From NCBI GenBank assembly GCA_900467745.1, contig UBQW01000033.1, forward strand, positions 62,001-126,000: DNA of 64,000 nucleotides, in the 5' to 3' direction. The DNA is from Hyphomicrobiales bacterium. Lineage in GTDB: Bacteria; Pseudomonadota; Alphaproteobacteria; Rhizobiales; Rhizobiaceae. Below the pieces are notes generated by a model. It was not told where the DNA came from. It saw nothing but the letters and a program-made list of their open reading frames with translations, and searched no databases. A program made the position numbers and the translations under genes. Position 1 is the stretch's first letter, and each line of letters starts with the position of its first letter. This document shows, one piece after another, positions 25,724 to 34,211 of the stretch.

Positions 25724-26362
25724 CTAGTTCTGACTAGGCGCAGCGCCTTCGATCTCGACACGAGACGTCAGGACCTTGTCGATCACGCCCCAGTCCTTGG
25801 CTTCCGCCGCATCCATGAAATGGTCACGGTCGAGCGTCTTTTCAACTTCCTCGTAGGTCCGGCCCGTGTGCTTGACGTACACTTCGTTCAGGCGGCGCTT
25901 CATCTTGAGGATGTCGCGTGCGTGACGTTCGATATCCGAAGCCTGGCCCGAGAAGCCGCCCGACGGCTGGTGAACCATGATGCGCGAGTTCGGCGTGGCG
26001 AAGCGCATGTCCTTATCGCCGGCTGCGAGAAGCAGCGAGCCCATGGAGGCGGCCTGGCCGATGCACAGCGTCGACACGGCAGGCTTGATGAACTGCATCG
26101 TATCGTAGATCGCCATGCCGGCGGTGACGACACCACCCGGCGAATTGATGTAAAGCGCGATTTCCTTCTTGGGGTTCTCGGCTTCGAGGAAAAGCAGCTG
26201 GGCGCAGACGAGCGTCGCCATGTGATCCTCGACCGGACCCGTCAGGAAAATGATGCGTTCCTTGAGCAGGCGCGAATAAATGTCGTAGGAGCGTTCACCG
26301 CGATTGGTCTGTTCCACAACCATCGGCACGAGGGCCATAGCGGTATCGACTGGGTTTCTCAT
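25724..26362 (-). CDS. clpP: ATP-dependent Clp protease proteolytic subunit
   Basis: Serine peptidase forming the 14-mer chamber used by ClpX and ClpA; 212 residues. The catalytic triad reads S106 (QAASMGS), H131 (VHQPSGG) and D180 (LDRDHFM), each nine positions later than in E. coli. The N-terminal loop MVVEQTNRGERSYDIYSRLL is intact. It has an RpoH/housekeeping-like promoter about 65 bp upstream. Confidence 0.98.
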   Translation of the reverse strand: MRNPVDTAMALVPMVVEQTNRGERSYDIYSRLLKERIIFLTGPVEDHMATLVCAQLLFLEAENPKKEIALYINSPGGVVTAGMAIYDTMQFIKPAVSTLCIGQAASMGSLLLAAGDKDMRFATPNSRIMVHQPSGGFSGQASDIERHARDILKMKRRLNEVYVKHTGRTYEEVEKTLDRDHFMDAAEAKDWGVIDKVLTSRVEIEGAAPSQN

Positions 26363-26425
26363 GTGCGTCCTTTGTCAACGTCTTTCCGGCCCGACGCCGG
26401 GAATCAAAGAAAATGCCTTATCCCT

Positions 26426-26454
26426 ACATAGAACTTCCCTACCCTTCTCTTCAA
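26426..26454 (-). promoter_or_regulatory. Candidate clpP promoter (heat-shock-like)
   Basis: On the minus strand TTGAAG (preceded by C, giving CTTGAAG) at 26449-26454 and CTATGT at 26426-26431, spaced by exactly 17 bp. This fits the alphaproteobacterial RpoH pattern CTTGAA-N17-C.TATNT-like and also the housekeeping pattern. The predicted leader is about 55 nt. Confidence 0.55.
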
Positions 26455-26747
26455 GACGCGCCTTGGGATAACGTTAAGACGGTGGGAAACCATGCCTGTT
26501 TTCATGGGCCCTCTGTAGGGAGATTCTTCGAAACCGTCATTAACGGCGGCGGGCCATACTCCCGGCTCACAGCTTTTCTCTTCAGCAAGATGAAGAAATG
26601 CTGAATTCGCCCAGTATGGGACGCCTGTCATTTACCTCGTGGAAAGCCTATCGCCAGATAACCGACAAGGCCCGTGGGCTGCCGCTTCGCGATTAACAAA
26701 GTCGCCAGCTTATTTAGCGAGGATGGGGCCATACAAGGGGTATTGCC
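26455..26747. other. Intergenic region between clpP and the GGDEF gene
   Basis: About 290 bp. It must hold the promoter for the diguanylate cyclase gene, whose Shine-Dalgarno AAGGGG lies 7 nt before its GTG. Short frames here lack support, and no clear hairpin is seen. Confidence 0.4.
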
Positions 26748-28001
26748 GTGTTCAATGTTACGACAGGACTGGCCATTTGGTGCTCCGAGGCTATGACGCT
26801 CGCGCTGGTCGCGTTCATTGCCTGGCGCCATAATGTCCGAGATAAGACTTATTTTTATTGGGGCTGGGGTTTTGCACTCAGCGGCATCGGATTTGCATTG
26901 GTCGCGTTGCGCGGCCACGTCCCGAGCTATTTGTCGATCGAGGTGGGCAATACCATTGCGCTTGTTGGCCAGAGCGCCTGGGTGGCGGGATATCTGGCGC
27001 TTGATCGACGCAAGATCGAATGGTGGGTGCTTTTGCCGCCGGTCGTCTGGCTGGCCGGCGTGTTCCTGCCCTGGGTGCACGACGACTATCCGAACCGGGT
27101 CGCCCTCTACAACCTCGCCTCGGCAACGGGCGCGACGGCGCTGACCATGGCGGTCAGCTCGCCCGGCCTCAACCGGGAATCGGCTCGCGCCAAGCTCGCG
27201 GTCATGTTCATCCTGCAGGCCTGCGTCTGTTTTATCGCCGCCGGCGCGATCGCCGTGCTGTCGCCGGGTGATATGGAAGCAGCCAATATCGCGGGCATCG
27301 CGGCCATGGGTACGGCGCTGATGCTGACGCTTGCCTGCGCGCTGACGGTTCGTCTTATCATGGAGCGTTCGGAGCAGAAATTGCGTATTCTCAGCCTCAC
27401 CGACACGCTGACTGGCGTCCTCAATCGCCGCGGCCTGTTTGCACAGTTCACGCGCATCCAGACGAAGGCATTCGACGAGAACCGCCAGGTCGCCGTTCTT
27501 CTGTTCGATCTCGACAATTTCAAGCGCATCAACGATCGCTTCGGCCATCAGGGCGGCGATGCCGTGCTGACGGTGTTTGCCCGCATGGCGCAGCAGTTTA
27601 CGCCTGCAGGCGTGTTCGGCCGCATGGGCGGCGAGGAATTCGGCGCGTTCGCAAGCGTCGCCGATCAGACCGAGGCCGAGGCGCTCGCCGAGACGATCCG
27701 CACCGAGTTCTGCCGCGTTCCCGTCAGCACCGGCGACGCCATCATTCCAGCCACCGTCAGCATCGGCGTGGCACTTGCCTCGCCCATCGAGGCCAATATG
27801 GACAAGCTGGTATCGGCAGCCGACCGCGCGCTCTACGCCGCCAAGGCCGCGGGTCGCAACTGCACCGTCACCTTCGGCGAGGCCGAGGCGGCAGCGCCCC
27901 CGCCGCCGGAAGAAAAGCCGGATCACACGACGGGCGAGCTCGTGCCGACGCTCGACGACCAGATCCATGCGCTGCGTCGTGTGGGATCACTTGGACGCTG
28001 A
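26748..28001 (+). CDS. Membrane-anchored GGDEF diguanylate cyclase
   Basis: 417 residues, GTG start with AAGGGG 7 nt upstream. Residues 1-205 contain about six hydrophobic helices forming an uncharacterised membrane sensor. The GGDEF domain (about 213-370) has LTDTLTGVLNRRG, FDLDNFKRINDRFGH and the active-site GGEEF at 294-298, so it should make cyclic di-GMP from two GTP. The inhibitory I-site RxxD nine residues before the GG is replaced by TPAG, so product feedback through that site should be absent. The tail beyond 375 is Pro/Glu-rich. Confidence 0.93.
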   Translation: MFNVTTGLAIWCSEAMTLALVAFIAWRHNVRDKTYFYWGWGFALSGIGFALVALRGHVPSYLSIEVGNTIALVGQSAWVAGYLALDRRKIEWWVLLPPVVWLAGVFLPWVHDDYPNRVALYNLASATGATALTMAVSSPGLNRESARAKLAVMFILQACVCFIAAGAIAVLSPGDMEAANIAGIAAMGTALMLTLACALTVRLIMERSEQKLRILSLTDTLTGVLNRRGLFAQFTRIQTKAFDENRQVAVLLFDLDNFKRINDRFGHQGGDAVLTVFARMAQQFTPAGVFGRMGGEEFGAFASVADQTEAEALAETIRTEFCRVPVSTGDAIIPATVSIGVALASPIEANMDKLVSAADRALYAAKAAGRNCTVTFGEAEAAAPPPPEEKPDHTTGELVPTLDDQIHALRRVGSLGR

Positions 28002-28053
28002 CAATAGGTTGTGCTCTCTTCCCGAGGTTGGGCAAATCCGCTAAGCCTCGGGC

Positions 28054-29307
28054 ATGATCACATTGCCTTACATGTCCATTGACCCCGCCGCGCGCCGCGT
28101 CTCCATCGATGCACGCAGCCCCTTGTTCTACAGCAATCCCAATGCCGCATACGCGGCATTGCATACCCACTGTCCCACATTTTACTGGGAAGAGCAGAAG
28201 CAGTGGTTTTTCACCTCGTATGACCATGTGAACGCGCTGTTGCGCGACCGTCGCTTCGGCCGGCAGATCCTGCATATCGCCAGCCGCGAGGAACTGGGGC
28301 TTCCCGAACCCGACCAGCACGTCGTCAATTTCGACCTTGCCGAACGCTATTCCCTGCTCGAGCTCGAGCCGCCGGAGCACACGCGCCTGCGCACGCTCGT
28401 CAACCGCGCTTTCGTTTCACGCCACGTCGAGAAGATGAAGCCCGAGCTCGAAGAGCTCGCCAACCGGCTGATCGACCAATTCGAGCACAAGGGCGAGGTC
28501 GAGCTGCTCTCCGCCTTCGCCGACATCATCCCGGTCACGATGATCGCACGGATGATCGGCATCCCCGAGGAGATGGGGCCGCAGCTTCTGAAATGGTCGC
28601 ACGCCTATATCCGCATGTATCTCTTTGGTCGCACCCGCGCCGACGAGGATGGTGCCGAAAAGGCCGCAAAGGAATTCGCAGACTACGTGAAGACCGTGAT
28701 CGCCGAGCGCCGCGCCAATCCGCGCGACGATCTTTTGACGCACATGATCCACACCGAGCACAAGGGTCAGTATCTGACCGAGGACGAACTCGTCTCGACG
28801 ACGATCGTGCTTCTCAATGCCGGGCATGAGGCGACGGTGCATCAGATCGGCAACTCGGTGCGGATGATCCTCGACAGCGGCTTTGCGCCTGCAGAACTGT
28901 TCAAGGACGAGGAAACGACGGAGCGGACCGTCGAGGAATCGCTGCGCATCTGCGCGCCGGTGCACATCTTCCAGCGCTGGGCGCTGGAGCCGGCCGAGAT
29001 CGACGGCATATCGTTCAAGCGCGGCGACAAGGTGAGCCTGATCCTGGCTGCCGCCAACCTCGACCCGCTGAAATTCACCGATCCGCTGACCTTCAAGCCG
29101 GATCGCCGCGAGGCGGCCAACCTCTCCTTCGGCGCCGGCATTCACTTCTGCATCGGCGCGCCGCTGGCGCGGCTGGAGCTCAACGTGGTGCTGCCGATCC
29201 TTTTCGAGCGCCTGCCCGGCCTGAAGTTGGCCAAGACGCCTGAAGTAAAGGACGTCTACCATTTCCATGGTCTCGACCGGCTCGACCTCAGCTGGCCCTC
29301 TCGCTGA
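28054..29307 (+). CDS. Cytochrome P450
   Basis: Soluble bacterial-type P450 of 417 residues. The haem-thiolate loop is FGAGIHFCIGAPLARLE with C366, the K-helix ExxR is E295-R298 (EESLR), and the I-helix reads AGHEAT at 256-261. The residue after the acid, normally the oxygen-activating threonine, is A260. No ferredoxin or ferredoxin reductase gene is adjacent, so electrons must come from partners encoded elsewhere. The start at 28054 has no good Shine-Dalgarno site; ATG at 28072 is an alternative. Substrate unknown. Confidence 0.93.
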   Translation: MITLPYMSIDPAARRVSIDARSPLFYSNPNAAYAALHTHCPTFYWEEQKQWFFTSYDHVNALLRDRRFGRQILHIASREELGLPEPDQHVVNFDLAERYSLLELEPPEHTRLRTLVNRAFVSRHVEKMKPELEELANRLIDQFEHKGEVELLSAFADIIPVTMIARMIGIPEEMGPQLLKWSHAYIRMYLFGRTRADEDGAEKAAKEFADYVKTVIAERRANPRDDLLTHMIHTEHKGQYLTEDELVSTTIVLLNAGHEATVHQIGNSVRMILDSGFAPAELFKDEETTERTVEESLRICAPVHIFQRWALEPAEIDGISFKRGDKVSLILAAANLDPLKFTDPLTFKPDRREAANLSFGAGIHFCIGAPLARLELNVVLPILFERLPGLKLAKTPEVKDVYHFHGLDRLDLSWPSR

Positions 29308-29327
29308 GAAACGACCAAATAAAACGA

Positions 29328-29351
29328 CCGCGCTCCCTTTCGGGAGCGCGG
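29328..29351 (-). terminator. Intrinsic terminator of dctA
   Basis: Perfect 10-bp stem CCGCGCTCCC / GGGAGCGCGG with a 4-nt loop. The minus strand continues TCGTTTTATTT, so it terminates dctA; on the plus strand there is no T-run behind the P450 gene. Confidence 0.8.
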
Positions 29352-29412
29352 CCATCCGCCTTGGGAGGCACAGCTGCCGGGCGGCGGCAGGCTGTTCTCT
29401 GGTTTGTTTGCC

Positions 29413-30747
29413 TTACTCGGCTGCCTGCAGCGTCGGAACCGGCTGATCGAGCTCTTCCGGCAGCTGGCCGGCCATGGCGGCGGCGAACTTTTCCTGATCG
29501 AGTTCATTTTCCCAGCGGGCAACCACGACGGTGGCGACAGCGTTGCCGACAAGGTTGGTCAGAGCGCGGCATTCCGACATGAAGCGGTCGATACCGAGGA
29601 TCAGCGCCATGCCGGCGACCGGGACCGAAGGCACGACCGACAGGGTTGCTGCGAGCGTGATGAAGCCCGCGCCGGTGATGCCGGCAGCACCCTTGGACGA
29701 CAGCATCGCAACGAGGAGCAGCAGGATCTGGTCGGTAAGCGACAGATCGATGCCGGTTGCCTGGGCGATGAAGAGTGCCGCCAGCGTCATGTAGATGTTG
29801 GTGCCGTCGAGATTGAACGAATAGCCGGTCGGGATGACCAGGCCGACAACCGAGCGCTTGCAACCGGCGCGTTCCATCTTCTGCATCAGACCCGGCAGAG
29901 CCGCTTCCGACGAGGACGTGCCGAGGACGAGCAGCAGCTCTTCCTTGATGTAGCGGATCAGCGACAGGATCGAGAAGCCGTTATACTTCGCAACCGCACC
30001 CAGCACGACCAGCACGAAAAGAAGCGCCGTGATGTAGAAGGTGAGGATGAGATAGGCGAGATTGGCGACCGAGCCGATACCGTACTTGCCGATGGTGAAC
30101 GCCATGGCGCCGAACGCACCGATCGGGGCAGCCTTCATCAGGATGGCGACGAGGCGGAAGACCGGAGCGGTGAGCGCGGTCAGGAAATCCGTGACCGGCT
30201 TGCCCTTCTCGCCAACCATGCCGAGCGCGATGCCGAACAGCACAGAGAAGAACAGCACCTGCAGGATGTCGCCCTGGGCGAATGCGCCGACGATGGTTTC
30301 CGGGATGATGTTCATCAGGAAGCCGGTGATGGTCGTCTCATGCGCCTTGGTGGCGTAGGTCGAGACCGCCTTGCCGTCGAGCGTGGCCGGATCGATGTTC
30401 ATGCCGGAGCCCGGATGCAGCAGGTTGCCGACGATGAGGCCGACGATGAGCGCCAGCGTCGAGAAGACGATGAAATAGAGCATCGCCTTGCCGGCGACGC
30501 GACCGACCTTCTTCAGGTCGGACATGCCGGCAATGCCGGTAGCCACCGTGAGGAAGATAACCGGTGCAATGATCATCTTGACGAGGCGGATAAAGGCATC
30601 GCCGAGCGGCTTCAAGCTGGCGCCGAAATCAGGCCAGAAATGGCCGATCAGCATGCCGGCGATGATGGCGACGACGACCTGGAAATAGAGATGCCGATAG
30701 AACGGCATCTTGGTCCGCGGCTCGGCGGCTGGAATTGCAACACCCAT
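29413..30747 (-). CDS. dctA: C4-dicarboxylate transporter DctA
   Basis: Proton- or sodium-coupled importer of succinate, fumarate and malate in the DAACS family; in legume nodules it supplies the bacteroid's carbon. ATG at 30747 (MGVAIPAAEP) has GGAGG 5 nt upstream and yields 444 residues. Family motifs include TSSSEAALPGLM (the serine-rich re-entrant loop), TGYSFNLDGTNIYMTLA and the final KGAAGITGAGF loop. It is divergent from dctBD and controlled by a sigma-54 promoter in the gap. Confidence 0.98.
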   Translation of the reverse strand: MGVAIPAAEPRTKMPFYRHLYFQVVVAIIAGMLIGHFWPDFGASLKPLGDAFIRLVKMIIAPVIFLTVATGIAGMSDLKKVGRVAGKAMLYFIVFSTLALIVGLIVGNLLHPGSGMNIDPATLDGKAVSTYATKAHETTITGFLMNIIPETIVGAFAQGDILQVLFFSVLFGIALGMVGEKGKPVTDFLTALTAPVFRLVAILMKAAPIGAFGAMAFTIGKYGIGSVANLAYLILTFYITALLFVLVVLGAVAKYNGFSILSLIRYIKEELLLVLGTSSSEAALPGLMQKMERAGCKRSVVGLVIPTGYSFNLDGTNIYMTLAALFIAQATGIDLSLTDQILLLLVAMLSSKGAAGITGAGFITLAATLSVVPSVPVAGMALILGIDRFMSECRALTNLVGNAVATVVVARWENELDQEKFAAAMAGQLPEELDQPVPTLQAAE

Positions 30748-30835
30748 AGTGTCCTCCATAAAGCCCCCAAACCTGACCGGCCTCCCGGGGCAACTGCGTT
30801 TCAATCAACAGCCTTCCGGCTATTCGCAGCTACTT

Positions 30836-30851
30836 TGCAATGGCCGTGCCA
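30836..30851 (-). promoter_or_regulatory. Sigma-54 promoter of dctA
   Basis: On the minus strand TGGCAC-GGCCA-TTGCA: the -24 element TGGCAC at 30846-30851 and the -12 element TTGCA at 30836-30840, spaced by 5 nt, a full match to the RpoN consensus. It lies about 90 bp upstream of the dctA ATG. Confidence 0.95.
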
Positions 30852-30923
30852 GTTTCCTCGCGCCGCAATATCGCCATGATTCAAAACAGTTTTCTTTTCG
30901 ACTGAAACGTCGCCGGATCTGGA

Positions 30924-30975
30924 TTGCGCGAATTATCGCACAATTTCATTTGACGAATGTGCGAAAATCCGCACA
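30924..30975. promoter_or_regulatory. DctD upstream activator sites
   Basis: Two dyads: TTGCGCG-N6-CGCACAA at 30924-30943 (one mismatch) and TGTGCG-N6-CGCACA at 30958-30975 (perfect). Their centres are 33 bp apart, about three helical turns, and about 90-125 bp upstream of the sigma-54 promoter. Tandem DctD sites in this position are established for rhizobial dctA. Confidence 0.82.
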
Positions 30976-30984
30976 TTGAGCACC

Positions 30985-32847
30985 ATGCCAAATACGCCGA
31001 GCATTCCGGGGTTTGAGACTATTGACGACGTCGATCGCAGGACGCGGCGCGGCTGGATCCTCTTCGTCGCGCTCGCCGCCGCCTTGCTTGTCGCAGCCTT
31101 GATCGGTGCGGCGCTCTACGGGCGCAGTTCGTCGATCAACGCGCTCGCGACCCAGAGCCAGACCGATGCCAGCCTGAAGGTGGCGCTGCTGACGGCTGTG
31201 CTCGAGCGTCCCCGCGCGCTGCCATTGTTGCTTGCCGAGGACCAGCAGGTCCTGAATGCACTCTCCTCCACCAGCGTCACCGATATCGACATATTGAACC
31301 GCAAGCTCGAACGACTGGTGTCGGGCACGCAAGCCGCGGTCCTCTATGTCATCGGCACCGATGGCCTTGCCATCGCATCCAGCAACTGGCGTGAACCGAT
31401 CAGCTTCGTCGGCAACGACTATACGTTCCGCGACTATTTCAAGCGGGCGATGCAGCAGGGAACGGCGGAGCATTTCGCGCTCGGCAGCGTCAGCAAACGC
31501 CCGGGGCTTTACATCTCCCGCCGGGTCGGCAGCGCCGACGCGCCGTTGGGCGTCGTGGTGGTGAAGCTGGAATTCGACCAGCTAGAGACCGACTGGCGTG
31601 ACACGCGCCGGCCGGTCTACGTGACCGACGAGCACGGCGTCGTGCTGATCACCAGCATCCCCTCATGGCGCTTCATGACGGCGGCGCCGGTGCCGCAGCA
31701 AGAGCTCGCCGCCATCCGCGAGAGCCTGCAATTCGGCGACGCGCCGCTGACGCCGCTGCCGGTCGTCAGGCCCGATATCATCGACCCCAAGACGTCGCTG
31801 GTTTCCGCGATCCTTCCCGGCAACAGTGCCGCGGAATATCTACGCCTCTATGCCGCTGTACCGACGACGCCCTGGCGGCTGGAATATCTGGTGCCGACAG
31901 AGGCCGCCGTTGCCTCTTCCGTGCGGGAGATGCGCTTGCTGTCGCTCGCCGTGCTGGTGCCCATCCTCGCGGTTGCGGCGTTCCTGCTCCGGCGCAGGCA
32001 GAGTGCGGCAATGCGCATCGCGGTCGAATTGTCGATGCGCGAGGAGCTCGAGCGGCGGGTCGTCGCCCGCACTGAGGATCTGAGCCGCGCGCGCGACCGT
32101 CTGCAGGAAGAGATCGCCGACCACAGGAACACCGAATCCCGGCTGCAGGTCGTGCAGCAGGAGCTGGTCCAGGCAAACCGGCTTGCCATTCTCGGCCAGG
32201 TCGCGGCAGGTGTCGCGCATGAGATCAATCAGCCGGTCGCGACCATCCGGGCCTATGCTGATAATGCGCGCGTCTTCCTAGACCGCGAACAGGCCGAGCC
32301 GGTGAAAGAGAATCTCGGCGCTATCGCTGCGCTGACCGAGCGGATCGGTTCGATCACCGAGGAGCTGAAGGCCTTCGCGCGCAAGGGGCGGACGGCACCG
32401 GAGCCGGTGGAGCTGCGCGACGTCATCGAGGGTGCCGTGGTGCTGCTCAAGAGCCGTTTCGCAGGACAATTGCAGGCGCTCAGCATCAAGTTGCCACCAG
32501 CAGGATTGCAGGTTCTCGGCAATCGCGTGCGGCTCGAGCAGATCCTGATCAACCTGTTTCAGAACGCGCTGGAAGCGCTGGAGGGGCGCAGCGATGCGCG
32601 GGTGGAAATCTCGGCGGTCGCGACGGATGAGAACGTCGAGGTGATCGTCGCCGACAATGGCCCCGGGATACCCGCCGCCATCCTCGCCTCGCTGTTTACG
32701 CCCTTCAACACCTCCAAGGAGAAGGGTCTCGGCCTTGGCCTGGTGATCTCGAAGGATATCGTCGCCGATTACGGCGGACGCATCGAGGTCTCCAGCAGCG
32801 ACCAGGGAACCAGCTTCATCGTGCATCTCGTGAGAGCAAAGCCATGA
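30985..32847 (+). CDS. dctB: C4-dicarboxylate sensor kinase DctB
   Basis: Membrane histidine kinase. It has a first helix near residues 23-45, a periplasmic double-PDC ligand-binding region to about 310, a second helix (about 318-335), a coiled coil, the H-box GVAHEINQP with H412, and the ATPase motifs QNALEAL (N box), ADNGPGIP and GLGLGL. It phosphorylates DctD when dicarboxylate is bound. ATG at 30985 is chosen; a TTG at 30976 in the same frame is possible, and neither has a strong Shine-Dalgarno site. The perfect DctD dyad ends 9 nt before the ATG. Confidence 0.96.
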   Translation: MPNTPSIPGFETIDDVDRRTRRGWILFVALAAALLVAALIGAALYGRSSSINALATQSQTDASLKVALLTAVLERPRALPLLLAEDQQVLNALSSTSVTDIDILNRKLERLVSGTQAAVLYVIGTDGLAIASSNWREPISFVGNDYTFRDYFKRAMQQGTAEHFALGSVSKRPGLYISRRVGSADAPLGVVVVKLEFDQLETDWRDTRRPVYVTDEHGVVLITSIPSWRFMTAAPVPQQELAAIRESLQFGDAPLTPLPVVRPDIIDPKTSLVSAILPGNSAAEYLRLYAAVPTTPWRLEYLVPTEAAVASSVREMRLLSLAVLVPILAVAAFLLRRRQSAAMRIAVELSMREELERRVVARTEDLSRARDRLQEEIADHRNTESRLQVVQQELVQANRLAILGQVAAGVAHEINQPVATIRAYADNARVFLDREQAEPVKENLGAIAALTERIGSITEELKAFARKGRTAPEPVELRDVIEGAVVLLKSRFAGQLQALSIKLPPAGLQVLGNRVRLEQILINLFQNALEALEGRSDARVEISAVATDENVEVIVADNGPGIPAAILASLFTPFNTSKEKGLGLGLVISKDIVADYGGRIEVSSSDQGTSFIVHLVRAKP

Positions 32848-34211
32848 CAGACGCCGCATCCATCTTCCTCGTCGACGACGACAAGGACCTTCTGCGCGCC
32901 ACCAAGCAGACGCTGGAACTGGCGGGCTTTTCCGTTTCCGCCTTTTCATCTGCGGTCGATGCGCTGGCGGCCCTGACACCGGATTTTCCAGGGATCATCG
33001 TCTCCGACATCCGCATGCCGCAGATGGACGGGTTGCAGTTGTTCGACCGCGTGCAGCGGCAGGACCAGGATCTTCCCGTCATCCTGGTCACCGGTCATGG
33101 CGATATTCCGATGGCGGTGAAGGCGATCCAGCAGGGTGTGTATGATTTCATCAGCAAGCCCTTCCCCGCCGACCGGCTGGTGCAGAGCGTGCGCCGGGCT
33201 GTGGAGAAGCGGCGTCTCGTGCTGGAGAACCGTGCCTTGCGCAAGGCGAGCGAGCAGGTGCGCGACGACCTGCCGCTGATCGGACAGACGCCGGCGATGG
33301 AGCGGCTGCGCCATACGCTGCGGCAGATCGCCGATACCGATGTCGACGTGCTGGTGACCGGGGAGACCGGCAGCGGCAAGGAAGTGGTGGCCAGCCTGCT
33401 GCACCAATGGGGGCGGCGCAAGGCCGGGAACTTCGTGGCGCTCAATTGCGGCGCTCTGCCGGAGACGGTGATCGAGAGCGAACTGTTCGGCCATGAGCCC
33501 GGCGCCTTCACCGGCGCGCAGAAGAAGCGTGTCGGGCGCATCGAGCACGCCAGCGGCGGCACGTTGTTCCTCGACGAGATCGAAAGCATGGCGCCGTCGA
33601 CACAAGTGCAGATGTTGCGCGTGCTTGAAATGCGCGAGGTAACGCCGCTCGGAACCAACGAGGTGCGGCCGGTCGACCTGCGCGTGGTCGCCGCCGCCAA
33701 GGTCGATCTCGGCGATCCCCGGCAGCGCGGTGATTTCCGCGAGGATCTCTACTACCGGCTGAACGTGGTGACGATCTCGATCCCGCCGCTCAGGGAACGG
33801 CGCGACGACATTCCGCTGCTGTTCGGCTATTTCGCCGAGCGCGCGGCAAAGCGCTTCAAGCGGGACATACCGGTCGCGTCTTCCGCCGTGCACCGGCATC
33901 TGCAGGGCCACGACTGGCCCGGCAACGTGCGCGAACTCTCGCATTTTGCCGAGCGTTTCGTGCTTGGGGTCGAGCAGTTCGGCGGCAGCGCGGCCGAGGC
34001 GAATCCCGCCGATCTCGGCGAGGGCCTGCCCCTGCCCGATCGGCTGGACCGCTACGAGGCGAGCATCATCCGCGACGTGCTCGACGCTAATGACGGCGAT
34101 GTGCGCAGGACGATCGCGGAACTCGGCATTCCGCGAAAGACCTTCTACGACAAGCTGCAGCGTCACGGCATCGTGCGCGCCGACTTCGCGCCGAGCGACG
34201 AGCGGAACTAG
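32844..34211 (+). CDS. dctD: C4-dicarboxylate response regulator DctD
   Basis: Sigma-54-dependent activator, 455 residues. The receiver domain (about 5-120) has D11-D12 and the phosphoacceptor D55. The AAA+ domain has Walker A GETGSGKE and the sigma-54-contact loop EPGAFTGA. The C-terminal Fis-type helix-turn-helix (about 410-445) includes VRRTIAELGIPRKTFYDKL. ATG overlaps the dctB stop by 4 nt (ATGA). Its stop shares the tetranucleotide CTAG with the stop of the convergent SDR gene. Confidence 0.97.
   Translation: MTDAASIFLVDDDKDLLRATKQTLELAGFSVSAFSSAVDALAALTPDFPGIIVSDIRMPQMDGLQLFDRVQRQDQDLPVILVTGHGDIPMAVKAIQQGVYDFISKPFPADRLVQSVRRAVEKRRLVLENRALRKASEQVRDDLPLIGQTPAMERLRHTLRQIADTDVDVLVTGETGSGKEVVASLLHQWGRRKAGNFVALNCGALPETVIESELFGHEPGAFTGAQKKRVGRIEHASGGTLFLDEIESMAPSTQVQMLRVLEMREVTPLGTNEVRPVDLRVVAAAKVDLGDPRQRGDFREDLYYRLNVVTISIPPLRERRDDIPLLFGYFAERAAKRFKRDIPVASSAVHRHLQGHDWPGNVRELSHFAERFVLGVEQFGGSAAEANPADLGEGLPLPDRLDRYEASIIRDVLDANDGDVRRTIAELGIPRKTFYDKLQRHGIVRADFAPSDERN

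Noticed and set aside
26628..27968. Minus-strand frame opposite the GGDEF gene (about 446 codons)
   Set aside because: Antisense shadow of a gene with intact catalytic motifs; Arg/His/Gln-rich composition.
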